A DNA stretch of 64,000 bases from Trissonchulus latispiculum. Its lineage: Eukaryota > Nematoda > Enoplea > Enoplida > Ironidae. Made by a program: the position numbers and the translations under genes. The stretch is from assembly GCA_030248195.1 (NCBI GenBank), contig JASAND010020134.1:1-64000 (forward strand), written 5' to 3'. This document shows, one piece after another, positions 1 to 9,587 of this stretch. Every line of letters begins with the position of its first letter. The first letter of the stretch is position 1. The notes below the pieces were generated by a model, which saw only the letters and a program-made list of their open reading frames with translations, was not told the origin of the DNA and ran no database searches.

Positions 1-82
1 GTAGAGCAATATATATATATACGTATATATACGTACGTGCGTATTTTGGTTTCTGGGCAATAATCTTGGAAAAGGTTCAAGC

Positions 83-133
83 ATGGCTGACGACAAGCCT
101 TCGTCCGACGGATGTGGAAAACCAGGATCTAAG
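83..133 (+). CDS. Possible upstream exon of the NOL4-like gene
   Basis: An ATG at 83 opens a 17-codon frame (MADDKPSSDGCGKPGSK) that stops at a weak donor, AAG then gtcaaa, at 133/134. Its end phase is 0, matching the phase-0 start of the next supported exon at 2228, so the two could be joined. Against it: the donor is poor, the upstream sequence is not a convincing acceptor, and another frame of the same bases is also open. It may be an alternative first exon, a piece of a larger exon, or chance. The bulk of the gene must lie left of the window. Confidence 0.27.
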
Positions 134-1689
134 GTCAAATTATTTTGTTATTCTCTAGCTCCGTGTTTTGAAGCTGCGACTTACATATGTACGTATATTC
201 GATTCTATATTTTTGTTTACTATATTCGATTCTATATTTTTGTTTAGTATTGTGGTAGGGGACGCGGTAGTGACGCCTATAATAAGTATATACCGTTACC
301 GACATCCGTAAAATTTATATAAATATACGTAAAAACGAAATACAAAATTTCTTTAATAATCCGGCGAAGCCGGAAAATTTTTTCAAACTTTAGGGTGAAA
401 ATATATAGTTTGGCAATTTTTGAGGTTGTGGGGGAAGTCGAAATTTATGGGGGGATGAGGTCAAGTAAAGAGTAAAGGGCAGGATATAGCAATATTCACA
501 AAAAAATCAAAAATCGAATTTTTGCTGGCAATTTCGCAAACGAAGTCCGATCGAAATACTTTTGGTACGTGTCGAACGGTAGTGACCCCGCTATCTCTAC
601 ATACGGTACAACCGGTAGCCCAGGGTTTGGCGGGGGGGCTGGCGGCCACCCCCCCCCGTCGCGATTCGAAGGTAGGAAAAATTAAGGAAAGAAAGAGGAA
701 AAAGGGCAAAAAACCAAAAAATTTCGCGCCTTCTGCGCGACTTTTTTACTCTTTAACCGCATATTTATTGCTATTTATAGCACCGGAGCTCCGACTGTTA
801 GTGAAGGCTAAATTGTAAAAATTTCGGTTTAAGCTAAAAACAGGTTGTTTATTCAATAAAAAGCATGCTTACTCGCTGCATATATTTTTAGATGCTGATT
901 TCTTTGCTACATACGAATGCTGTATTTTTGATCTGAAATAAGTTCAGCTTTTGGCAATTTTTCACAGAATTTTTGGGTTAATCGATTGTGCATACTGTTG
1001 TGTTTACATAAAAGCCCATGTTAGTTTTAACTTTTTTCAAGGTTTTGCAAATTTAAATATTATATTACACATGAAATATATAGTCAATATTTCTGGCAGG
1101 AATTTCAAAACATGTTTACCAAACTTTTCAAATCATGCATAAAACATTGCAAATTTGACAGATGTGGACCAGATTTCATTTACCCACTACGTATTTAATT
1201 TATCATTAGGGTATTTATTTATATATAATCAAATTAAGATACGTATTATATAAATCTAAGCTATCCAAATTTCTATATATATGAAAGCTAGTTTAGAAAA
1301 GTTAAATTTGATGAAAGCAAAGACAACAGCTGCAGATGTTGAAAGTTTACATGGAATTTAGATTTAACGGAAATGTAATATTTAATTGAATAATTAATAA
1401 CAAGTACGAAATTTAAACTTTTTACGGAATCAATTCTTAAGTGTAGTTGTATCGAATTTATCTTTCATATATATATTTATTTAGAATATAAACAAGCTAA
1501 AATTGTCTCCACAAAAAAAGAACCGTCTTGAGAAGTACGTATAAAAGGCAGCCTTGAGAAATTTGAAATATTTTAAAACAGGAGTACGACAACTATATCT
1601 AAAATTCATTACAGTCTTACGTGCTGTAAGAAAAGATCGTGGAGTTCACAGAAAAATCATACTTTCGAATTTTTTAGCACCTTCAAAGC

Positions 1690-1790
1690 TTGCAAAAGGC
1701 TGCTCCGGGTACCCGGAGCAGAAGCCCGCTCCGGAGCACCGAAAATCGGAGCTCCGTTCCGGAGCTCCGGTGCACATCACTAATATATAT
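1690..1790 (-). mobile_element. Solo hAT-like end with GGAGCTCC words
   Basis: Read on the minus strand, the segment starts TTAGTGATGTGCACCGGAGC and continues with repeated CGGAGCTCCG and CTCCGGAGC words in both orientations. The TAGTGATG start resembles the ends of the hAT-type elements elsewhere in this window that have 8-bp target duplications. No partner end or duplication was found, so this is a truncated copy. Confidence 0.4.
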
Positions 1791-1894
1791 ATATAGTTTT
1801 TCGGATCGCTGAGCTCGAATTTGGCATTAGTTTTGCTCTAGCGATTGCTCCAGAGGCATTACAAAAAGTTGATAGTGACTTTTTGTGAATTTGT

Positions 1895-2207
1895 TGTGGC
1901 GGGGGGCCGGGACCTTATTGTGGCCCCGGCCGGGACCGGGGTCGGAGCCACCTTGGCCCCGGGGCCGGGGCCGGGACCTAGAAATTGGGGATCCAAATCG
2001 AAAATTTTCAAAAATTTTCTTGAAAATTTAAATTTTGCAATAATTTTGATATTCAAACGTTACTATCGTTGATTTCATTCAAATCGGCGGGAAAACAAAC
2101 GATTTGTAACACTTTTTGACTTTTGAAAATTCAAAATTTTGGTCAAAAAATGTCAAAAATTTACAAAATTTAGCTGATTTTTGGCCCCGGTCGGTATATA
2201 CCGGGGT
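1895..2207 (+). repeat. Truncated copy of the GGCCCCGG-ended hAT family
   Basis: GC-rich blocks (GGCCCCGG words) at both ends enclose an AT-rich core that includes AACGTTACTATCGTTG and GGGAAAACAAAC. The same core occurs reversed in the complete element at 9270-9579. This copy lacks recognisable hAT termini and ends just before the acceptor of the exon at 2228, so the repeat now abuts, and probably supplies part of, the intron end. Confidence 0.6.
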
Positions 2208-2227
2208 TTGTTTCTGTTTGCTTTTAG

Positions 2228-2302
2228 GATGATAAAATCTGTGCAAATGGATCTGTAAGTGGTGACGGAGAGCACTCGGATGCAAAGCGAGCAAAGCTTT
2301 CT
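2228..2302 (+). CDS. NOL4-like gene, internal exon (25 aa)
   Basis: The exon lies between a pyrimidine-rich acceptor (tgcttttag) and a good donor (gtaaga) and is phase 0 at both ends. It encodes 25 residues beginning DDKICANGS and ending DAKRAKLS. The basic KRAKL segment looks like a nuclear localisation signal and sits where NOL4/NOL4L proteins carry a similar Lys/Arg-rich stretch (from memory of the family, not an alignment). A second perfect donor, gtaagt, lies inside the exon at 2255 and is also in phase 0, so a 9-residue short form is possible. The assignment to the NOL4 family rests mainly on the last exon at 8215. Confidence 0.72.
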
Positions 2303-3093
2303 GTAAGAAACACTTTGTTGTAGAGGCAACGTTTTGAATAATACGGTGAAGTGAAGTAAAGTAGATTTTAGCCTTAGAAAATAGATACCTATTAATCATA
2401 ATGAATGATGCATTCATTAAAAATCAACAAAGTTACTTTGGTTTTAAATCTGATTACGTTTCCAAAGCTAAAAAATTCGCAAATAGCAAATTTAAAACTT
2501 TAAGCAAACGTATATTTTAAAACCTTGGGAAAAACGTTTAAGCAAACGCAAAATTAATTTTTAATTAAGATGTCGGCAAAACTGTTTTTACTGTTTTAGG
2601 TTAACGTGAAAGTATTTGTGATTTTGTAAACTATGTACTTAAAATGATCTTATAAGTCCCTAAATTAGCTAAAATTGAAAATTTTTTTAAAATTTGACCT
2701 CAGAAACTTAATTTTTCGACACTTTTGGACGACCCCCGAAGGGTTGGGGCTTATCGAAAAGTGGGGGGATGGCGAAAGTAGGTGGGCTCCGAAAAGTGGA
2801 GAGGGGAACCGAAAAGTGGGGGGCTCCATCCCCCCCCCTTTAAAAACTGCCAGTGCCAGTTACGTGTATATACGTATATGTAACATAACTATGTGTATGT
2901 ACCTTCTTTATTATGTACGTATGTTTTTGCTCTACACAAATCTATGAGTGCACAATTTTTTGGCATGAAATTAGCGGTACACAGCGAGGTGACTTCCAGG
3001 ATTTTTAATACCCTGGTCTTCTTCTGTTAAACGTCGACGTAACGAAAGTCTCTGATCTCTACTCGACTGCGTTGATTGTTTTTTCTTTTCTAG
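2303..3093 (+). other. Intron between the NOL4-like exons
   Basis: A GT...AG intron of 791 bp. It contains a G-rich repeat at about 2700-2860 with several GAAAAGTGGGGGGCTC-like words, related to the G-rich modules at 3600 and 4320. No coding sequence was recognised. Confidence 0.65.
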
Positions 3094-3427
3094 GATGATG
3101 CTAACAGTAGCTCTTCTGGTGGCACGTCTAGTGAGTCACCCAGCAAATCATCCTCAGCGCCCACAGCGGCTGCAACCACGTCCCTTTCTAGTTTTTTGCA
3201 ACAAGCCGCTGTCGCGTCGGCTGGAAGCGCGGCTGCACAGCCTTCTGCTGCCTCAACCTTCTCATCTTATCTTCAGGGCCTGGCCGGATTTCCACCCGCC
3301 TATCCTCCTGGAGCTGCTGCTGCTGCCGCAGCTAGTCTGTTTTCAGCTGCTGATCCTGCCACTGCAGCTCTGGCTGCCGCAGGAAACCCCTTCCTTCCCA
3401 CTCCCTTCAGTCTATCCTTCAATGCTG
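3094..3427 (+). CDS. NOL4-like gene, internal exon (Ala/Ser-rich, 111 aa)
   Basis: The exon starts after a strong acceptor (ttttcttttctag) in phase 0 and ends at a gtaagg donor in phase 1, leaving a G that completes a GAT codon with the exon at 8215. It encodes about 111 residues of low complexity: a Ser-rich start (DDANSSSSGG), a Ser/Ala/Thr middle, a Pro/Gly/Ala segment (GFPPAYPPGAAAAAAAS) and LPTPFSLSFNA at the end. Such disordered linkers are usual in transcription-associated proteins. By itself the exon is not diagnostic. Its place in the gene follows from phase, strand and shared composition with the flanking exons. An alternative donor 6 bp downstream (AAG then gtgtct) would break the frame and is less likely. 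Confidence 0.78.
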
Positions 3428-4019
3428 GTAAGGTGTCTCGGGCATATTTTTTAAAATTTTTTGCGGATTTTTAGGTGTTTGTGCAAAAACTGCTAAAACT
3501 CGCTATATGATGATTAATTTTAGGTGTTTTAAGCTAAAATAACAAAAGTTTCGTTAAAAATCCTGCCGGAAACTTTTTCGAAAATTTAGGGTAAAAATAG
3601 TTCGGCTTATGGCGGGGGAGGTCGAAATTTATGGGGAGCCTTCTGGGGAGCCGAAATTTAATGGGCCCCCCGCCCTCTCCCCCACCCCTAGTAGATGTAA
3701 GTAGAAGTAAGCCAGATAATGAGCATAGAAGATGGTGCAATGCATGTGAAAGCAAATGTGTTAATTTTTGTACCGTTTTTGCAGTCGACCGTTACAACCA
3801 ATCCAATGGCTTAACGCATACCCTTTGGGAAACTAACGTCAACCAAAAAATCACCTAGAATTATTTTCGGGGCTGGTCCAAAAATGTTAGAGCGCCACAA
3901 TAGTTTATTTCGAAAATTCCGTCCATTTTCATAAAGAATTAAAGCCTACAGCAGGGTCAAACTTACACCAAAGCGCTACCAGAACCGAAATTTATGGGGA
4001 GGGGGGCTACTACAATCGA

Positions 4020-4199
4020 CTTGCCCCGAATTTGTCCGATTGACCCACATTTTGGCACAGATAGAGAGCATGGGTGTAGTGATAAAATATCGGGGACTGA
4101 AATCTTCGCTGCTCTCCAGCGCTGCGCAGCCATCGCTTTTATGTGCCCGACCCCCATTTTTCGCTACTACTAACATAATTGATTAAAAATTTCTGCTGG
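4020..4199. repeat. Left arm of an inverted repeat around the Ginger element
   Basis: This roughly 180-bp segment, ending ACATAATTGATTAAAAATTT, is present inverted and diverged at 6711-6889. Both arms share the GCTGCGCAGCC-like block, the CCCATGCTCT block and the CAATCGGACAAA-like block. The Ginger-type element lies in the spacer between the arms. Confidence 0.65.
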
Positions 4200-4621
4200 C
4201 TGTTTTTCCCTAGCTTCAATGCTGCCATTTGACATCATGATTTGCCAAACGTCTGGCTTATTTTCGCCCCCTTATTTTTACTGGGGTGCCCCCCCACACT
4301 CGGCGACCTCCCCCCCCCATTCGAGGTCCCCCCCACCATAAAAAGCCCTCCCCCCTTAAATTTCGACCTCCCCTCATAACCCAGAAAATTGCCAAATTTT
4401 ACCATTTGTACCCTAAAATTTCCTGAAAAAACCTGAAAATTTTTTGTCAACTTGAATCTTCAGAAATTGCCAAAGTCGTAATTTTCAATTTTTTGGGATA
4501 TACTATTGCCCGAAAATGGCTATACTGCAATTTTTGAAGGCTCAAGTTGATATAAAAAATTCAGTCGTCAGAATTTCCTACTATTTGGCACAAATGAGTA
4601 CACCTACAGGGCCTCCGTATA

Positions 4622-6524
4622 TGTCGTAGGAAGATAGCATTCTCAGGCAAATAGCAATCTTCCTGAAAATTGCAGGCGATTGCAATCCGCCTAGGCTGCT
4701 GGCGTTTTGCTGAAAATGTGTGCCTAGCTCGCTATTCGCCTGCAATTTTCAGGAAGATAGCAATCTGCCTGAGTCGCTTTGGGCAGATTGCATTCCTACT
4801 ACTTTTTGCACACGTATATGTATTTCCACAAATTTTATAGCAGAATTTCCACACTAATTGAAACTATGCATTTAATTTTATTTTCTTTGTTTTCATCCTC
4901 GCCTTTATTTTCATTTATTAGAGCAAACACCAGAGCCATGGCAGTGGCTTATGCACTTCATGTTCACTTTGTGACACTTGCATATATATACATGTTGGTT
5001 TGACATTGACGCTTTGACAGCTTGCAGTTGCACTTGGTGTACCCCTGACCACAGACGCTTGAGCTACAGCCTGGCGAATACTGATTTCTTTACTGTAGTC
5101 AGCAGATTCTTCTGAAGTATTGGTAGCCCCAGCCTTTGTCAAATCTGTGCCGCCAAACCAATTTTTTATCACACCATGAGGAGTTCCTACTGGAAATAAT
5201 ACACCGTGATTTTCTTGAATAATATGCCCTAAAATAAATTTGTGGTCAAGCTGTCCTCTGTCGACTTTATCTACCGGAGCTAATACAGAATCTCTAACAC
5301 TAAAAGTAGGTCAATTCCGCTTGTATCGCTGCCTCACGATGGAAGTGATTGCACACATTGTTTATAGCACCTGCAACGTGGCAAGCGAATCCACATTTTT
5401 CACATACAACCTGGGTTTGAGTGCTGATTTCTTTGCTGCAAGAACCGCACACAACGGTTGGGACTGGGGCTAAAAGTGCATAATCTGCACCAGGTCTGAC
5501 TGGAGAATTGATGGGGCACCAAATAAGCAGAATATGTCATAGGACGAGAGCAACCCCTGAAGCTTCTTTACTCCGCAACAGTCTTAGTACAATAAATTTT
5601 GTATTTAAGTCTTGGTAGTTCAAAATCCATTGATATTTTACGCCACAATTGTCCTGTGCAGGTTGCGGTCTGTAGTCAATTGGGTCAACCTGAGAACGAG
5701 AAAGAAATTCGGTTGTCGCAATAGGCTTGGATACGCGTTGACGTTTTCTTTTTTGACGCTTCATTTGGCAAACAGGGCAAAACTTTGTCGAAATTTCAAC
5801 AGCAATTTTCGGTACAGAATATTGCGACAGTTGCTGCAAGATTTTGTCTCTCCCACCGTGACCAAGTTCACAATGGCTTGAGTAAATTTTATCAAAAATG
5901 TCCTCGAATGCAACAATGTAGACAACATTTTCTTCCTCCCTTTCCTCCCTCTTCACCAACTTTTTACCTTCGCGGAGATCAAATTATATCATAAGCTTTT
6001 CGCAAGTGGTATTCAGCAGCTGATGCCTTGTCTTTTTTTTGTTTTGACCTGTTCCAGCAGAAAGATCTTTTGAATTGTCAGGGGCTTTTTGCTGGATGTG
6101 AGGAATAAAAGTTTAACAGTTCTTCATAGTACTGTGTTTTAAAATCATCCATTTCAAGAGAGCCAACTGAACTATTTGGCCGAGTAGAGGTAAGTAAACA
6201 ACATAGTGATCAAACTAATGACGCAAATGCAAGAACTGGTGTATATATATAACAAAAACGCGTGATCATAACACAAGTAACCACTGTTAAGCAGGTGTTG
6301 TCTTTTAAGGTTGGTTTTAACTTTTTGCTCTAATAAATGAAAATAAAGACGAGGATGAAAATAAAGAAAATAAAATTAAATGCATGGTTTGAATTAGCGT
6401 GGAAATTCTGCTATAAAATTTGTGGAAATATATAATTGTGCAAAAAGTAGTAGGAATGCAATCTGCCCAAAGCGATTCAGGCAGATTGCAATCTTCCTGA
6501 AAATTGCAGACTCTTCCTACCACA
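4622..6524 (-). mobile_element. Ginger-type DNA transposon, decayed, with 4-bp TSD
   Basis: The ends read TGTCGTAGGAAGA (left) and, reversed, TGTGGTAGGAAGA (right), fitting the TGTNR start described for Ginger elements. TATA flanks both sides (4618-4621 and 6525-6528) as a 4-bp target duplication. Inside are long inverted repeats: about 4750-4925 matches 6326-6510 inverted, with only scattered differences. The left end also has a fold-back insert between about 4635 and 4770. The minus strand carries a broken KRBA2-like integrase. Ginger elements are cut-and-paste transposons whose integrase is related to that of Gypsy retrotransposons. This 1,903-bp copy is much shorter than an autonomous element and is inactive. 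Confidence 0.85.
4918..6152 (-). pseudogene. Broken KRBA2-like integrase of the Ginger element
   Basis: Reading begins at an ATG near 6152 (MDDFKTQYYEELLNFY) and reaches stops; a later fragment carries EYHLRKAYDI. The longest open part, 5537-5959, has the zinc-binding H-H-C-C of an integrase N-domain (H29, H34, C61, C64 of that frame, in CELGHGG and FCPVCQ). The start of the catalytic core follows (VDPIDYRP, then YQWILNYQD). After a frame change near 5540 comes DIFCLFGAPSILQSD, holding the second acidic residue. The third acidic residue and the sequence around it are missing. At about 5150-5290 the C-terminal domain reappears (VDKVDRGQLDHK, GVIKNWFGGTDL). The order and motifs match KRBA2/SCAND3-type integrases. 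Several frameshifts, stops and a deletion make it non-functional. Confidence 0.82.
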
Positions 6525-6710
6525 TATATGCCATATCACAACCTTATAGTTTGCACCAGAATTTAAATTATCTTTTTGTTAGCCAAAAATTTATAAAGTT
6601 TTGGTGAAACTTCAACTTTGAACATAAATTTTCTTAGATGTAGATAAGATACAGCCATCTAGTTTTTTTCTGCAGATGGGGACACAATGTTAAAGCTAAG
6701 GCCTAACTGT

Positions 6711-6889
6711 CAGCAGAAATTTTTAATCAATTATGTTGTTAGTAGTAAAAAATGGGGGTCGTGCACAAAAAACCGACGGCTGCGCACGGCTGGAGGACGG
6801 CTAAGATATCAGTACCCTATATTTTTCTGACGACACCCATGCTCTGTATCTCTGTTTAAAAGTAGGCCAATCAGACAAAGTTGAGGCAA
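6711..6889. repeat. Right arm of the inverted repeat around the Ginger element
   Basis: Inverted, diverged copy of 4020-4199, beginning CAGCAGAAATTTTTAATCAA. Together the arms suggest an older fold-back element that later received the Ginger-type insertion, or the two ends of one larger element. Confidence 0.65.
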
Positions 6890-7323
6890 ACCTTTATTAG
6901 TCACCCCTTTAAGGAGTTTGCTGCTTGGGTCAAAAAATCTACCTTGATAGAGATTTGCCCGCCCAAATTGTGGCAGTAAGACACCTAGGGCCCTAGACTA
7001 TTTAAATGAGATTGTCTTGAAATTGTAGATTATTTCGGCCGGAAATATAAAAGTTAGTCATTCAAAATTTCAATTCCTATTGAAAATGGGCCAAAATCGG
7101 ATTTTCGCCTCAGGCTACGGTAACTTAATAGTCAAATCGAAGCCGTTTGAAACTTTAATTTCTGTTTCAAGTTATTGGTCAAAAACCGAATCTTAGTGGT
7201 TTTTTAATTTCTATGTTTTGGGACTGTCTGACCGAATACTGCAAACGTTAGTAAGTGAAGTTTAAAAACTCTGTGAAGGTTTTAAATATTGTCTACAAAA
7301 CAAGCTATAGTATGTCTTATTTA

Positions 7324-7746
7324 TGTACCGTATTGGCGTATGCCAAACAGTGGCCCGGCCCATGGACGGACGTTTTTCGGAATCTGCAATTTCGGATTTG
7401 ATGTTTGTAATCCAAAAAAGCGCCCGCCCCCCGAAAAAACGCCCATTGGCTATTTCTGCGAAACAGCCTTATAATTGCTGCTTTGCCAATTTTAGATAAA
7501 TTCGATAAATGTTTGCGAACGACAGAATTCTCGGGAAGTGCCAGTTCTTTCCTCGTCTATCCAAAGAACATACAATTGATTCTAAGAATTGAAATAGCTT
7601 AATCAGCCGTAACTTTATTCACGAACTTTTAGTTTTCCACTTCTTGCAAGCGAGCATTGAGAATCCATAAAAACGCCCCCCTCCCCCGAAAAACCGCCCA
7701 TGGGCGTTTTATTGGGTGCGCCACTGTTTGGAATAATACGGTAAAT
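7324..7746. mobile_element. Small inverted-repeat element
   Basis: TACCGTATT followed shortly by CCAAACAGTGG on the left is matched inverted on the right (CCACTGTTTGG then AATACGGTA). Inner inverted words include CCCATGG and GTTTTTCGG. No clear target duplication was found. The inner CAGTGGCGCACCC on the right looks like a hAT end, so a hAT may be nested in the TACCGTATT arms. Confidence 0.45.
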
Positions 7747-7894
7747 GGTTTTCATTTGAGTAAGATTCGTTGCCATACGTGAAAAGTCGGCTCATTTTCA
7801 ATAGCAATTGAATATTTGAATGACTGTAACTTTTTAATTCATGTTCGAAATGATATAAATTTCTATGGAATGTATAAAAGCCTATGGGGTACCA

Positions 7895-8110
7895 ATGGAC
7901 CCGGTGGCCGATTTGGGCCAAAGCTCAGTCGTCCCCTCCCTCGAGGAAATATAGCTTTTAACAGATTGTTAATAATATCGCATTTTGCTCATTTTCACGT
8001 ATTTTGTTTGTAATCCCCATGAGGCAGTCTCCTAAGCCCTAAACAAGGCAGAGTTTTACGTAATATTGCCTCTACATCGTTCTTTAGAGCCCTTCATAGG
8101 CGGTTCAGTT
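7895..8110. repeat. Dispersed repeat, second copy near 18785-18945
   Basis: Shared blocks in the same order are GCATTTTGCTCATTTTC, the purine-rich segment before GAGTTTTACGTAATATT, and TCTAGAGCCCTTC-like sequence. The copies are diverged. The family is not recognised. Confidence 0.45.
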
Positions 8111-8214
8111 TTGAAAAAATCGTTCTTCTGTAATGCTGTCGTTGACGGAAAGCCAGCTTAGATTTTTGGTTAGTTTTTTAATCAAAACTTACTATGTATC
8201 TTGTGCGTTTCCAG

Positions 8215-8543
8215 ATATGATGACCAAACCACCGGAGTCTCTGGTAAAGTCTTTAGGCGGGGGAGGTGGACTTCCTGCGTCCTCTGCGTCCAACGATCAG
8301 TCTCCGAGTGGATCCAGTGTCAACAATTCCGGAGGCGGTGTTGGTTCTGTCTCCTCTAGTCTTGGTAAACTTGGAGGAAGTGGAGGAACATCCTCCTCAT
8401 CGCTCAGCCTTGCTGTTGCGAAACTGAGTTCGTCGGAAATCGGCTCACTGAAACAACTTATCTTTGGTTACAGGGAATCGGCTGCCTTGTTGCTGAAAAC
8501 GGCCGAAGAAATGGAAACTTTGATTTCGATGAGAAGAGCTTGA
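8215..8543 (+). CDS. NOL4/NOL4L-like protein, C-terminal exon
   Basis: The exon follows a gcgtttccag acceptor in phase 1 and runs to a TGA at 8541-8543, giving 109 residues. It opens DMMTKPPESLVKSL, passes through a Gly/Ser-rich linker, and ends in a compact helix-prone module: LSSSEIGSLKQLIFGYRESA followed by LLLKTAEEMETLI. This closely resembles the conserved C-terminus of vertebrate NOL4 and NOL4L (Glu-Ile, Gln-Leu-Ile, Gly-Tyr-Arg-Glu-Ser-Ala, then an acidic Glu-x-Leu-Ile helix). I recognise it from memory. Family members are nuclear/nucleolar proteins of poorly known function with roles inferred in transcription. The N-terminal conserved region is not in this window. Differences from the usual motif (LLLKTAEE in place of FLLRSADE) suggest a divergent invertebrate orthologue. 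Confidence 0.8.
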
Positions 8544-9226
8544 AGCTTTGCGCTTTCTACGTTGTATAAACTAATGGCCGCTCGCTTTCTAGTTGCTTTT
8601 CGATTCTCCTCCCCCCTTTAGCTTGCTTGCTGTTATGTTAGCTTGACCTCATAGACTTTAAAGAAAGGAAATTTAACGAAATTCTACACCACCTGACCTA
8701 TTTTAGTAGGAAAGACCCTGGGGTTCTCTGCGGAAAATTGTTTATTTGGAGGGTTGAATCGACTTATTTATTTTCGTTTGTTGTAATACATTTTTCTCAG
8801 TTTGTCGTTTTTTGCTTATATACACGTTAAGCTTTATTCTTCTATTCCTAGTCATCAACTGTATTTTGTTGTTTTTTAGTTTACGTGGATTATGTTTAGT
8901 TTACATTTAAGAAATATCAGATTTTGTGATTGTGTTGGATGTATTGATTGTAACATGCGAAAACTGTTTCGTCGCTGCCAGAAATGTCACTTTGTCAGTG
9001 ACTGTCGTTAAAATCATATTATATGTGGAGATAATGGTTTGCCTTGGTAATTGCATGACGCTCGCTGACAAAGTGAAACTTCTATTTTTGACGGTAACTT
9101 TCTCATGGCACACTTCTTTTGAAGGAAATTTTTTGTAATTTATTTACATGTTTGGAGGACCTTGTAAATTCTCATCGAGTTTATGTGGATTCTTCTACAT
9201 ATGTGGATCAACAAAGAGTGAATAAA
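8544..9226 (+). other. Probable 3' UTR of the NOL4-like gene
   Basis: AT-rich, with no convincing open frame, running from the stop codon to the first strong AATAAA. The short open frames on both strands around 8907-9138 overlap each other and look like chance. Confidence 0.5.
9221..9226 (+). terminator. Poly(A) signal AATAAA
   Basis: A canonical AATAAA about 680 bp after the NOL4-like stop codon, on the same strand, shortly before the hAT insertion at 9270. The true cleavage site is inferred, not seen. Confidence 0.5.
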
Positions 9227-9269
9227 GAATCAAAAGGTAAAGATAGGAGATTATAAGGACGGTCTGAAG

Positions 9270-9579
9270 TAGGGATGCACCGGGGCCTGGCCCCGGCCCC
9301 GGCCCTGGTAGTCACGTCCTGGCCCCGGTCCCGACCGGGCCAAAAATTAGCACTTTTGTTTATTTTTGACATTTTTTGATTAAAATTTGGAAATTTCGAA
9401 AGTCAAAAAGTGCTACAAATGGTTTGTTTTCCCACCGATTTGAATGAAAACAACGATAGTAACGTTTGTATATCAGAAAATATTGCAAAATTTCAATTTC
9501 AAGAAAATTTTCGATTTGGCCCCTCAATTTTCGGCCGGGGCCACGATGAGATCCCGGCACCAGCCCCGGTGCATCTCTA
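9270..9579. mobile_element. 310-bp hAT MITE with perfect 8-bp TSD
   Basis: Left end TAGGGATGCACCGGGGC, right end (reversed) TAGAGATGCACCGGGGC, flanked by a perfect 8-bp duplication GTCTGAAG at 9262-9269 and 9580-9587. The 8-bp duplication and the (C/T)AGRGATGCACC ends are hAT hallmarks. The subterminal regions are built of GGCCCCGG words. The AT-rich core matches the truncated copy at 1895-2207 in the opposite orientation. It carries no transposase. Confidence 0.9.
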
Positions 9580-9587
9580 GTCTGAAG

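Larger units (their letters stand above)
134..2227. other. Probable intron or upstream region: repeat debris
   Basis: I see no convincing exon here. The stretch holds AT-rich sequence, a module at about 345-470 (a hairpin AATCCGGCGAAGCCGG followed by a G-rich GTCGAAATTTATGGGG segment) that recurs at about 3535-3690 and, inverted, at 4310-4450, a solo hAT-like end near 1690-1790, and a GGCCCCGG-rich repeat from about 1895. If the exon at 83-133 is real, this is its downstream intron. Confidence 0.5.
3428..8214 (+). other. 4.8 kb intron of the NOL4-like gene, filled with transposons
   Basis: The gt at 3428 and ag at 8213-8214 bound a phase-1 intron of 4,787 bp. It contains G-rich modules (3535-3690; inverted 4310-4450), a pair of inverted arms (4020-4199 and 6711-6889), the Ginger-type element 4622-6524 and a small inverted-repeat element at 7324-7746. 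A repeat at about 7895-8110 recurs near 18785-18945. No other host exon was recognised. Confidence 0.7.
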
